Shown: positions 1 to 5,860, counted from the first letter of the stretch. The stretch is 9,946 bases of DNA from Bacteroidales bacterium UBA1458 (GCA_002325785.1 DCSU01000024.1:1-9946), one strand, 5' to 3'. Notes: generated by a model not told the origin, from the sequence alone. Translations and numbers: made by a program.

Positions 1-826
1 GGGTGTATTTCTGTGTTGTTGAGAGAGAAGCGTGACCGAGCAGCTCCTGAATGGCGCGAAGATCGGCACCACCTTCCAGCATGTGGGTGGCAAAGGTATG
101 CCTGAGCACGTGCGGACTCTTCTTCTCAACCGTTGTCACCATGGAGAGATATCTCGTTACTATATTGTAAACACTCTTGTCGTACATTTTGTTCCCTCTG
201 CCGGTGACAAAAAACCACGCTCCCGGCAGGCCTTCTGCCTGGTGTGCGGCAAGATATGTCTGAAGCGATTTTATGAAACTGCCTGACAGGGGAATCACCC
301 TCTGCTTTCCGCGTTTTCCCGTCACTTTTACCTGCCCCGAGGAGAGATCCACATCTTCATCACGCAGGTTTATCAATTCCGACCTCCTCATGCCTGTAAG
401 ATACAAAAATTCCACAATAGTTCTGTCGCGCAGGCCGGAAAAATTATCTCCAAATTTGAAATCGTCAAGCAGTCTGTCAAGCGATTCCTCCGCAACAAAG
501 ACAGGCAGACGTCTGGTCTTCTTCGGAAGCTTTACACCCGACGCCGGATCGGTACTGATCATGCCGCGCTTACGCAAATACCTGAAAAAAGCCCTGAGGG
601 CAGAAATCTTACGGTGGACTGTGCCTGTAGCAGCCCCTCCCTCTATAAGGCAGACCATCCACCCTCTCACCTCTGCCTGGGTTACTGAAACAACATCGGC
701 TCCGGGATTATTATCCCCGAGCCATTTGTAAAATTGATCCAGATCGTTTTTATAGGAAGTAACAGTGTGCCGGGAATAGCGCTTCTCGGTACTGATGTAT
801 TGCAGGAACGATTCCTTTTTATCCAT
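1..826 (-). CDS. xerC: XerC/XerD-type tyrosine recombinase, C-terminus cut by window edge
   Basis: A tyrosine site-specific recombinase; in the Xer family such enzymes resolve chromosome dimers at dif. I translated it by hand from the - strand: 275 codons are in the window and about 20-25 residues are missing. The N-terminal SAM-like core-binding domain covers about residues 1-95 and the catalytic domain about 110 onward. The catalytic set is visible: R147 in TGMRRSEL, K171 in VTGKRGK, H239 and R242 in HVLRH, H265 in LLGHASLS, and nucleophile Y274 in TTQKYT, so the enzyme looks active. The start is the ATG at 826-824, with AAAAGG about 8 nt upstream. It lies 51 bp downstream of rpsU on the same strand and is probably co-transcribed. 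An rpsU-xer pair is, as I recall, a common Bacteroidota arrangement, often followed by hpf and a tRNA-tuf cluster, which would lie outside the window. Whether it is XerC, XerD or a paralogue cannot be settled here; the symbol is tentative. Confidence 0.93.
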   Translation of the reverse strand, partial: MDKKESFLQYISTEKRYSRHTVTSYKNDLDQFYKWLGDNNPGADVVSVTQAEVRGWMVCLIEGGAATGTVHRKISALRAFFRYLRKRGMISTDPASGVKLPKKTRRLPVFVAEESLDRLLDDFKFGDNFSGLRDRTIVEFLYLTGMRRSELINLRDEDVDLSSGQVKVTGKRGKQRVIPLSGSFIKSLQTYLAAHQAEGLPGAWFFVTGRGNKMYDKSVYNIVTRYLSMVTTVEKKSPHVLRHTFATHMLEGGADLRAIQELLGHASLSTTQKYT

Positions 827-877
827 AAAAGGAACCTTTTGGTTTATGAAATTTTAAAAAGGCAGGCAGCAGAGCGG

Positions 878-1069
878 TTACTCCTCTTCCTGCTGCATCC
901 CCTGAACATAAACGGCTTTCTTTATCTCTTCCCTGCGGCGGACCGAGGGTTTGATAAAAGCCTGACGTGACCTGAGCTCACGGATAACACCCGTCTTCTC
1001 AAATTTCCTCTTGAATTTCTTAAGGGCCCTGTCGATGTTCTCGCCTTCTTTTACCGGTACAATGATCAT
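878..1069 (-). CDS. rpsU: 30S ribosomal protein bS21
   Basis: A 63-residue protein matching bS21 along its whole length: a MIIVPVKEGENIDRALKKFKRKFEK start, then basic helices with FIKPSVRRREEIKKA, and an acidic tail ending in QQEEE. bS21 sits on the small-subunit platform near the 3' end of 16S rRNA. In Bacteroidota it has been described as part of the protein cluster that masks the anti-Shine-Dalgarno, which fits the lack of Shine-Dalgarno sequences across this window. The ATG at 1069-1067 is the family start. The upstream bases (AAAGAATAAGT) contain no AGGAGG-like element. A good Bacteroidota promoter sits 28-59 nt upstream of the start, partly inside the 3' end of the preceding HhH gene. 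The gene is followed after 51 bp by the xer recombinase. The length is normal and nothing is broken. Confidence 0.97.
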   Translation of the reverse strand: MIIVPVKEGENIDRALKKFKRKFEKTGVIRELRSRQAFIKPSVRRREEIKKAVYVQGMQQEEE

Positions 1070-1096
1070 ACTTATTCTTTATGTTAAAACGAGCCG

Positions 1097-1128
1097 CAAA
1101 ATTAATACCTCTGAAATTCATTTCAAAA
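1097..1128 (-). promoter_or_regulatory. Predicted Bacteroidota promoter of rpsU(-xer)
   Basis: Read on the - strand: TTTG at 1127-1124, a 19-nt spacer, then TAATTTTG at 1104-1097, a perfect match to TAnnTTTG. Transcription would begin near 1090, leaving a leader of roughly 20 nt before the rpsU ATG. The -33 element overlaps the last codons of the upstream gene (stop at 1120-1118), so rpsU can be expressed independently of it. Confidence 0.65.
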
Positions 1129-2194
1129 CTTTTGATGAAATAAATTCATACTCGTTGCCTTCCGCCCCCGCGGAAGGTCTCACATAAGGGGCCATACGCT
1201 CAGCCTGCCGGGGTGTGATGACATCACGACTGACCATCGTACCAAGCGTAAGGGGCTCGCTTGCCAGGCTCCGGTACCTGGTTATCATCCTGGCAGCCTC
1301 GTATCCCACATAGGGATGACGGGCGAGATCGCCAAAGGAGGCGCTGTCGAGGAGCAGCGGTTCAACTGAATCAAGGGTGAGCGTCACCCTTGAGGCGATG
1401 AGGCTGACCACTGTGCTGTCGAGCCCATAAACCTCCGTCAGCTGCTGCTTGTCTACAAACCCTCCGAGGAGACTGCGGTACTTGATTATCCTCTCTGACA
1501 GTACCGGCCCGATACCCGGCAGGGTTACCAGTTCACCGGCAGTACAACAGTTAAGGTCAATCACATAGCGCTGTGCCTTCTGATCGTCTGCTTCTTCCGT
1601 GCCACCTTCATTATGGAACTCCCCTCCTCCATAGACAGCCTCCGCCTCCTGCCGGAGATTACCTCCGTCTGCACCCGCATCTCCGAATGCCGTTGCAACC
1701 CCGTGATAAGGGAGCAGGCCCCCTTTAGCCTCAGTTGCCCTGCGTGCTGCATCAGGCTTCGTACCTCCTGACACACCCTCCCCGGCAGGCTCACTCTCAA
1801 TTAGTATATATGGCATGAGGCGGGCAGCAGCAGTGGAATCGATTCCGTATACCCTTCGAAGGTCTCCGGGCCTCCTGAACCTTGCTCCAGCCTCACGGTA
1901 TTTAACCAGCGTGCCTGCCTGCCTCTCAGACAGCCCCAGCAGCAGCAGGTCAGCATATGAGACTGTGTTTGGATCAAAGGTGAACAGGACATGAGAGGCA
2001 GCTGCATCGCTCATGGAAGCCTGCATAATTTCGTCCGTCGGAGGGATATCACTGAGATCTGCCCTGCCCGGACTGTAGGCGGTGAACCTTATCAGCAGAA
2101 TAATAATTAGGATTGCAGACAGCACATACGTGCCCCGTCTCTCGCGGCGGTCAAAACCGAATAACCCGGCAGCGATCTTCCTAAATGGCTTCAC
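1118..2194 (-). CDS. Membrane-anchored helix-hairpin-helix protein (three ComEA-like HhH modules)
   Basis: A 358-residue protein with one predicted membrane span at about residues 22-39. It is preceded by a basic N-terminus (K2, R5, K6, R16, R17, R19, R20), so the positive-inside rule puts the rest outside the cytoplasm. Three HhH modules follow at about 72-132, 212-273 and 281-338. The second has the clearest signature (DLN..TAGELVTLPGIGPVLSERI, then KYR and a VYGLDS tail) and the first repeats the KYRE / VYGIDS pattern. A low-complexity Gly/Ala/Glu linker at about 133-208 separates modules 1 and 2. HhH modules of this kind occur in ComEA (DNA uptake) and in GspK-like proteins; the role here is unknown. 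The start is a GTG at 2194-2192, with no in-frame ATG nearby. An adjacent CC pair in module 2 (NCCT) replaces the more usual NTA-type residues. The gene lies upstream of rpsU on the same strand but need not share its promoter. Confidence 0.8.
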   Translation of the reverse strand: MKPFRKIAAGLFGFDRRERRGTYVLSAILIIILLIRFTAYSPGRADLSDIPPTDEIMQASMSDAAASHVLFTFDPNTVSYADLLLLGLSERQAGTLVKYREAGARFRRPGDLRRVYGIDSTAAARLMPYILIESEPAGEGVSGGTKPDAARRATEAKGGLLPYHGVATAFGDAGADGGNLRQEAEAVYGGGEFHNEGGTEEADDQKAQRYVIDLNCCTAGELVTLPGIGPVLSERIIKYRSLLGGFVDKQQLTEVYGLDSTVVSLIASRVTLTLDSVEPLLLDSASFGDLARHPYVGYEAARMITRYRSLASEPLTLGTMVSRDVITPRQAERMAPYVRPSAGAEGNEYEFISSKVLK

Positions 2195-2217
2195 ACCTTA
2201 ATACAACAAGACGTCAT

Positions 2218-2248
2218 GAAAGGTAGGAAAAAAATGAATACAGGTCAA
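2218..2248 (-). promoter_or_regulatory. Candidate promoter of the HhH gene
   Basis: On the - strand: TTG at 2248-2246, a 20-nt spacer that is T-rich near its 3' end, then TACCTTTC at 2225-2218. This matches seven of eight positions of TAnnTTTG; the final G is a C. Transcription would start near 2212, giving a short leader to the GTG at 2194. The -33 element lies 3 nt from the repeat tract that begins at 2251. Confidence 0.4.
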
Positions 2249-2250
2249 GG

Positions 2251-2334
2251 GATTTGCAATTTGTGAATTGCGATTTGCGATTTGCGATTAAAAACACACC
2301 TTAATCGACAATCGAAATTCGAGACTCGACAATC
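2251..2334 (+). repeat. Twelve-unit heptad repeat tract ending at the tamL stop
   Basis: Exactly 84 nt, which divides into twelve 7-nt units. Units 1-5 are GATTTGC, AATTTGT, GAATTGC, GATTTGC, GATTTGC. Units 6-8 are degenerate (GATTAAA, AACACAC, CTTAATC). Units 9-12 are GACAATC, GAAATTC, GAGACTC, GACAATC. Both halves share the pattern GAnnnnC in one unbroken register. The tract ends at 2334, and the tamL stop codon (- strand TAG) occupies 2337-2335. In the second half TCGA recurs exactly every 7 nt at 2305, 2312, 2319 and 2326, giving two overlapping 11-bp palindromes (2312-2322 and 2319-2329). No function is known to me. Confidence 0.85.
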
Positions 2335-4695
2335 CTAGAACGGATACCCGATCCCGATCACCATCGTCAGATCCTGCTTGCGGTCAAAAGTCCCGTTGAT
2401 GGGGATCCATTTGGAGCCATCAGTGGCCTGCGGGTCACGCAGTTTCATGCCGAAGTCGGCCCTCAGCAGCACAAACTTGAAGTCAAACCTCAGACCCAGG
2501 CCCGTCCCGACAGCTATTTCGTCGAGAAAACTGTTGAACCGGAACTGGCTGCCGGGCCTGTCCTCATCAGGCCTGAGGGTCCAAATATTACCTGCATCAA
2601 CAAACAGTGCACCCTCAAGTATCCAGAAGAGCTTGAACCGGTATTCGGCGTTAGCCTCCAGCTTCATGTCTGCGGTCAGGTTTGTGAATGAGCTCTCGGG
2701 CATAACATAGGAGCCAGGGCCGAGGGTTCTGACCATCCATGCCCTGATATCATTGGCTCCGCCTCCGAAGTACTGATCCTCAAAGGGCATGACCCTGGAA
2801 TTTCCATAAGCCCATCCTACACCGGCAAAAACCCTGTAGACTATGCTGCTCACACCATTGATTCTGTAGTTGTAGGTTGCATCCACCTCGCCCTTGAGGA
2901 ACTGCGCAAAAGGCTGCTTGAACATGTGGTACGTACCATCCTCAGCTTTAGTGGCATTGACCGTCCTGTATAAGAGGTCGGCCAGGTTACCTGCCACATC
3001 GAAACCCAAACGTATGTTCCAGTAATCCTTCGACTTCTGGATCATCTGGTTGTTAAAAACAAAATCGTACCGTCCGCCTAATATTCTGACATCGCGATAA
3101 GAGTATGCCAGGTATGAGATGGTGTCTATCATTGCCTGGAATTCCGGGTCCACATAATGGAGCCTGACCACATTGAATGATAGCGGGTTGATGTTGAACC
3201 GGGTATACTTGTTACCGCTCCAGGAGTAACCCAGGGTGATATTTGCCACTGAGCGGGCGTAGACCGGCACCTTCTGATAATTATAACCTGCCTGCACTAC
3301 CGTCCGGGGATCATGCTTGCGTATAAAGTTCTCCTTGGAAGGGATTGGCATGAGGAATTTTGGGATCCTGAGGTTAGTCTCAAAACCGTATTGCTGGGTG
3401 TTATTGAAACCGGTAGTGGCCTCTGTCAGGGTCTCATAGGCGCCCTTGAGCTTCATGCTGAAGACCTCAGCGCCACCCAGAAGACTTTTGTTCTGATAGA
3501 TCAGGTTCAGTGCACCGCCTATATTACCACCGGAGTTGGTGCCTTCCAGTTCTACAGTGAACGACTGCCGCATCATCGGTGTGAGCTGTATGACACAGTC
3601 TAGCATCCCCTCATCTCTTCTGTCGCCTGAGACGCCTTCCGCATCAACATAAGATATGTTCACGAGACGATGGTTCTTAAGGTCAGCCAGGTGAGTCTCC
3701 GTCTGCACTGTATTTGTCACGCTGAAAAGCGACCCCGGGTTTACATAAAGCGCCTGGGTCAGCACCTTTGGTTTGATCACGGGCTTGCCGGGCGGGGCAA
3801 CGAAATAGATTCCCTTGTAGTTGGTGGTGTCTAGTGACGAGGAGTATTCATCACCGCCGGTAAGCGACAGCCTTGGGTCGAAATCAGGGTAAAAATAGAC
3901 ATCCCTTATACGGTACATCCTGTGATTTATATACACAGTCCGCCCCTGACTGCCTGCGATGGCCCGTCGTGATACAACATACTCAATAATAACCTGCTGG
4001 CTCATGAGTGCACTGTCTATACGGAAATAGATATTCTCCGTCGAAAAGGCGTAGAACCCGATGTCCCTTATGAAGAGCTCCAGCCGCTGCCTTTCCTTCT
4101 GAAGGAGATCCACATCGTAAATCATACCCCTCTCTATAGTGCAGTTCACGGTATCAATCATTACCAGGCTGTAAAGCATGGTGTCCTGGATATCATATCG
4201 GATATCGGCAATGGTGTATGGCCGGCCCGGATCAATTTCATAGACCACTTTGGCCTCTCCTTTATCGGTTTTCACCGTGTCATCCACCATGGCATTGAAC
4301 AAGCCTTTCGACCACAGATAGCTCTGTATCTGTCCTGCCGACCTCTCTGCAGCGGCAGGGTCAAAAACCACCGGTTCCTCTCCTATGCGGCGCAGCCATG
4401 CATGCGGCCACCTGTCCTTACCCGTATCTGACAGGTTGTAAAGCCCGAGGTGAAACCTTGTGCCGAAGATTTTCTTGTTGGGCTGCTGCCTGATGTAAGG
4501 CTTCATTGCGTTCCTGTTTACAGACGGCGGCAGTGGCTCGCTGTTCTCCTTCAGCACCAGCTCGTTGCTGCTCAGGAGCATATCACCGGCCGGGACATAT
4601 TTTGTGGGATTGCATGAGGCTGCCGTGAAAATAATGATCGCCAGCAGAAACAGTTTGGGAACAGTAATTTTTATATTTGTCCTCTGGTGGATCAA
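2335..4695 (-). CDS. tamL: TamA/BamA-family outer-membrane lipoprotein (TamL type)
   Basis: An Omp85-superfamily protein: a lipoprotein signal, POTRA-like periplasmic repeats, and a C-terminal 16-strand-type barrel ending in the usual aromatic residue (GIGYPF). In the longest frame (TTG at 4749, 804 residues) the signal is VPKLFLLAIIIFTAAS followed by Cys46. POTRA-like segments span about 95-395 and the barrel about 396-804. GGGANDIRAW at 662-671 corresponds to the Omp85 loop-6 VRGF-type motif. A lipidated N-terminus is what separates Bacteroidota TamL from TamA; its proposed role is inserting outer-membrane proteins together with TamB, which is not in this window. No ATG precedes the signal. 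I place the start at the TTG at 4695-4693 (786 residues, Cys28), because a strong promoter overlaps the longer frame's start. An ATA at 4674-4672 would give an even more typical signal (Cys21). BamA is the alternative identity, but BamA has no lipobox. Confidence 0.88.
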   Translation of the reverse strand: MIHQRTNIKITVPKLFLLAIIIFTAASCNPTKYVPAGDMLLSSNELVLKENSEPLPPSVNRNAMKPYIRQQPNKKIFGTRFHLGLYNLSDTGKDRWPHAWLRRIGEEPVVFDPAAAERSAGQIQSYLWSKGLFNAMVDDTVKTDKGEAKVVYEIDPGRPYTIADIRYDIQDTMLYSLVMIDTVNCTIERGMIYDVDLLQKERQRLELFIRDIGFYAFSTENIYFRIDSALMSQQVIIEYVVSRRAIAGSQGRTVYINHRMYRIRDVYFYPDFDPRLSLTGGDEYSSSLDTTNYKGIYFVAPPGKPVIKPKVLTQALYVNPGSLFSVTNTVQTETHLADLKNHRLVNISYVDAEGVSGDRRDEGMLDCVIQLTPMMRQSFTVELEGTNSGGNIGGALNLIYQNKSLLGGAEVFSMKLKGAYETLTEATTGFNNTQQYGFETNLRIPKFLMPIPSKENFIRKHDPRTVVQAGYNYQKVPVYARSVANITLGYSWSGNKYTRFNINPLSFNVVRLHYVDPEFQAMIDTISYLAYSYRDVRILGGRYDFVFNNQMIQKSKDYWNIRLGFDVAGNLADLLYRTVNATKAEDGTYHMFKQPFAQFLKGEVDATYNYRINGVSSIVYRVFAGVGWAYGNSRVMPFEDQYFGGGANDIRAWMVRTLGPGSYVMPESSFTNLTADMKLEANAEYRFKLFWILEGALFVDAGNIWTLRPDEDRPGSQFRFNSFLDEIAVGTGLGLRFDFKFVLLRADFGMKLRDPQATDGSKWIPINGTFDRKQDLTMVIGIGYPF
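4672..4679 (+). promoter_or_regulatory. Candidate -7 element for the methyltransferase gene
   Basis: A perfect TATATTTG on the + strand, directed toward the methyltransferase gene about 90 nt downstream. The nearest TTTG (4654-4657) is only 14 nt upstream of it, too close for the usual 17-23 nt spacing, so the call is weak. No better TAnnTTTG match was found on the + strand between this point and the start codon. Confidence 0.25.
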
Positions 4696-4719
4696 TTCGT
4701 GCGGGAAGAAAGGTGCAGG

Positions 4720-4749
4720 CAAATATACCACTATAAACTCTATTTTCAA
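4720..4749 (-). promoter_or_regulatory. Predicted promoter of tamL
   Basis: On the - strand: TTG at 4749-4747 (ATTG with the preceding base), a 19-nt spacer, then TATATTTG at 4727-4720, a perfect TAnnTTTG. The TTG that opens the longest tamL frame is the -33 element itself, so translation must begin further downstream. Predicted transcription start is near 4715, about 20 nt before the TTG at 4695 and about 40 nt before the ATA at 4674. Confidence 0.65.
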
Positions 4750-4768
4750 TTAATGAATGATGCATAAG

Positions 4769-5539
4769 ATGATCAACCGTAGCCAGGCTAAAATGATACT
4801 CTCCCTTCAGAAAAGGAAGGTGCGCGAAGAGAATTTACTATTTGTGATCGAAGGAGATAAGCTGGTACGGGAATATATTCTTGCCGGGAACAGGGTAACG
4901 CTTCTTGCAGGCAAGCCGGAATGGATCGACGGAGAGCCTGAGGCAGTGATATCGGGTGCCGACGAGACAGTGACGGTAAGCTATGAGGAGCTGAGGCGTA
5001 TCAGCTCGCTGCGGACGCCGCACAACGTGCTGGCTGTGGCGCCAATGGCTAAGAAGGAGTATTCGGATAAGCTTCTTGCCGGCAGACTCACTCCGGCCCT
5101 GGAATATGTTCAGGACCCCGGCAATCTCGGAACCATCATACGTATTGCCGCCTGGTTCGGTATGGGGAATATCGTCTGCTCGCCAGACTGTGTAGACTTT
5201 TACAACCCGAAGGTTATTCAGTCTACCATGGGTGCCTTCATGCACGTGGACGTATGGTATCTTCCCCTGGATGCCTTCCTGGGCAGGGTGGTAAGCGAAG
5301 GAATGCCTGTCTATGGGGCTACAATGGACGGCCGTTCAATTTATGAAAGTGATCTCGGGAGTGAAGGCATCATTCTTTTCGGGAATGAATCTAGAGGCAT
5401 CTCCGACGGGCTGTTGGGCTATGTAACGCGCCGCATTACCATCCCCGGCCCGGGTAAGCCTCTGGCGGGAATCGAGTCACTGAATGTAAGCATGGCTGCG
5501 GCGATCATCTGTTCGGAATTTGCAAGACGAAAGGTCTGA
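4769..5539 (+). CDS. SpoU/TrmH-family RNA 2'-O-ribose methyltransferase
   Basis: A SPOUT-class methyltransferase that would transfer a methyl group from S-adenosylmethionine to a ribose 2'-OH in rRNA or tRNA. In the longest frame (ATG at 4757, 260 residues) the N-terminal substrate-binding domain covers about 5-105, with SQAKMILSLQKRK and the family's FVIEGDKLV. The trefoil-knot catalytic domain shows all three SpoU motifs: DPGNLGTIIR at 120-129, LFGNESRGIS at 207-216, and the IPGPGKPLAGIESLNVS...AAAI stretch at 229-250. Four ATGs occur close together (4757, 4760, 4769 and 4805). I chose 4769 because homologues begin MI(S/N)(K/R)SQ, which gives 256 residues. It is divergent from tamL and convergent with the FAD dehydrogenase gene. 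Its stop codon lies inside the first unit of a downstream octamer repeat. The exact target nucleotide (TrmH, RlmB or another type) cannot be told from sequence. Confidence 0.92.
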   Translation: MINRSQAKMILSLQKRKVREENLLFVIEGDKLVREYILAGNRVTLLAGKPEWIDGEPEAVISGADETVTVSYEELRRISSLRTPHNVLAVAPMAKKEYSDKLLAGRLTPALEYVQDPGNLGTIIRIAAWFGMGNIVCSPDCVDFYNPKVIQSTMGAFMHVDVWYLPLDAFLGRVVSEGMPVYGATMDGRSIYESDLGSEGIILFGNESRGISDGLLGYVTRRITIPGPGKPLAGIESLNVSMAAAIICSEFARRKV

Positions 5540-5558
5540 GGGTCTGAAGGTCTGAAGG
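5531..5558 (+). repeat. Octamer repeat overlapping the methyltransferase stop
   Basis: Three units of 8 nt (AAGGTCTG, AGGGTCTG, AAGGTCTG) plus a partial fourth. The TGA stop at 5537-5539 is formed by the first and second units, so the last residues of the protein (KV) are repeat-encoded. The same GGTCTGA word returns at 5609-5627, beyond the first palindrome, with 7- and 8-nt spacing. Confidence 0.75.
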
Positions 5559-5587
5559 CCCCGATCCGCCAGCTGGCGGATGCGGGG
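5559..5587. terminator. Strong GC hairpin, possible bidirectional terminator (palindrome copy 1)
   Basis: A 29-nt near-perfect palindrome with one bulged base, built on the 18-bp core ATCCGCCAGCTGGCGGAT (5564-5581) with C/G-rich arms. It sits 20 nt after the methyltransferase stop, between convergent genes, and is followed by only three T residues. Termination is plausible, but the lack of a long T run keeps it tentative. A small hairpin (GACCC-TGC-GGGTC, 5592-5604) follows. Confidence 0.4.
5560..5586 (+). repeat. 27-bp palindromic element, copy 1
   Basis: Positions 5560-5586 equal the reverse complement of 5730-5756 base for base over 27 bp. The match breaks at the next base on both sides. 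The element is a REP-like intergenic palindrome; no transposase or other mobile gene is nearby. Confidence 0.85.
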
Positions 5588-5608
5588 TTTCGACCCTGCG
5601 GGTCTCAA

Positions 5609-5665
5609 TCTGAGGTCTGAAGGTCTGCAAAGTCGAAAGTCTTAAAGTCAAAAGTCCGTAAAGTC
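5609..5665 (+). repeat. Short-period array: GGTCTG then AAAGTC units
   Basis: TCTG recurs at 5609, 5616 and 5624. It is followed by five AAAGTC words starting at 5629, 5636, 5644, 5651 and 5660. Spacings are 7, 8, 7, 8, 7 and 9 nt, so the period matches the other tracts while the word changes. No coding frame or promoter is apparent. Confidence 0.75.
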
Positions 5666-5670
5666 TTTAT

Positions 5671-5700
5671 TATTTGCGATTTGTGATTAAATCGACAATT
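5671..5700 (+). repeat. Second copy of the GATTTGC / TCGACAAT module
   Basis: TATTTGC, GATTTGT and GATTA (5671-5689) are followed directly by AATCGACAATT (5690-5700). The 2251-2334 tract has the same words in the same order and orientation, but with 13 extra bases between GATTA and ATCGACAAT. A further GACAATC at 5759-5765, followed by GAAATCGAAAATTC, again echoes the end of that tract. Confidence 0.7.
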
Positions 5701-5729
5701 TGAGCCGGCGACGCAGGAGCAGGATCAAT

Positions 5730-5756
5730 CCCGCATCCGCCAGCTGGCGGATCGGG
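5730..5756 (-). repeat. 27-bp palindromic element, copy 2 (inverted)
   Basis: Exact 27-bp inverted copy of 5560-5586 with the same 18-bp core at 5735-5752. The 143 bp between the copies hold the TCTG, AAAGTC and GATTTGC arrays and a GC-rich stretch (5701-5729) in which I see nothing. As a hairpin it could also terminate transcription of the FAD gene arriving from the right. Confidence 0.8.
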
Positions 5757-5782
5757 ACGACAATCTGAAATCGAAAATTCCT

Positions 5783-5860
5783 CTACTGCCTATTGCCAAC
5801 TGCCTACTGCCTGATATGACTGCTGACTGCCGATTGGCGACTGCAGACTGATACTACTGC
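5783..5860 (+). repeat. ACTGC heptad array overlapping the FAD gene stop
   Basis: Units CTACTGC, CTATTGC, CAACTGC, CTACTGC run in perfect 7-nt register from 5783 to 5810. After an irregular stretch come TGACTGC, CGATTGG, CGACTGC, AGACTGA (5824-5851) and a final CTACTGC at 5854-5860. The stop codon of the FAD gene (- strand TAG at 5856-5854) lies in this last unit, so the array runs into the 3' end of the coding region. Confidence 0.8.

Noticed and set aside
273..731. 152-codon open frame on the + strand
   Set aside because: It lies fully antisense to the xer recombinase, whose catalytic residues are intact; the product is low-complexity and Ser/Arg-rich, as shadow frames are.
1..826. Recombinase as the integrase of a mobile element or integron
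   Set aside because: The flanking genes (rpsU, HhH gene) are chromosomal, there are no cargo genes or direct repeats, and the sequence resembles XerC/D more than phage integrases.
827..840. AAAAGGAACCTTTT as a terminator or operator between rpsU and xer
   Set aside because: The 6-bp arms leave a 2-nt loop, too small for a hairpin, with no T run; more simply it is the AT-rich leader with a weak AAGG ribosome site.
5582..5604. GGGGTTTCGACCC resembles a tRNA T-arm, suggesting a tRNA fragment or attachment site
   Set aside because: No anticodon arm, D-arm, acceptor stem or CCA fits around it, and the nearby xer gene is a housekeeping-type recombinase 4.7 kb away.
5560..5756. Inverted 27-bp copies as the ends of an insertion sequence
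   Set aside because: The 143 bp between them encode nothing, there is no transposase in the window, no target-site duplication is visible, and each copy is itself palindromic.
5531..5860. Possible CRISPR array in the repeat-rich gap
   Set aside because: Periods are 7-8 nt with no unique spacers and no 25-40-nt direct repeats; the only long repeat is an inverted pair, and no cas gene is present.
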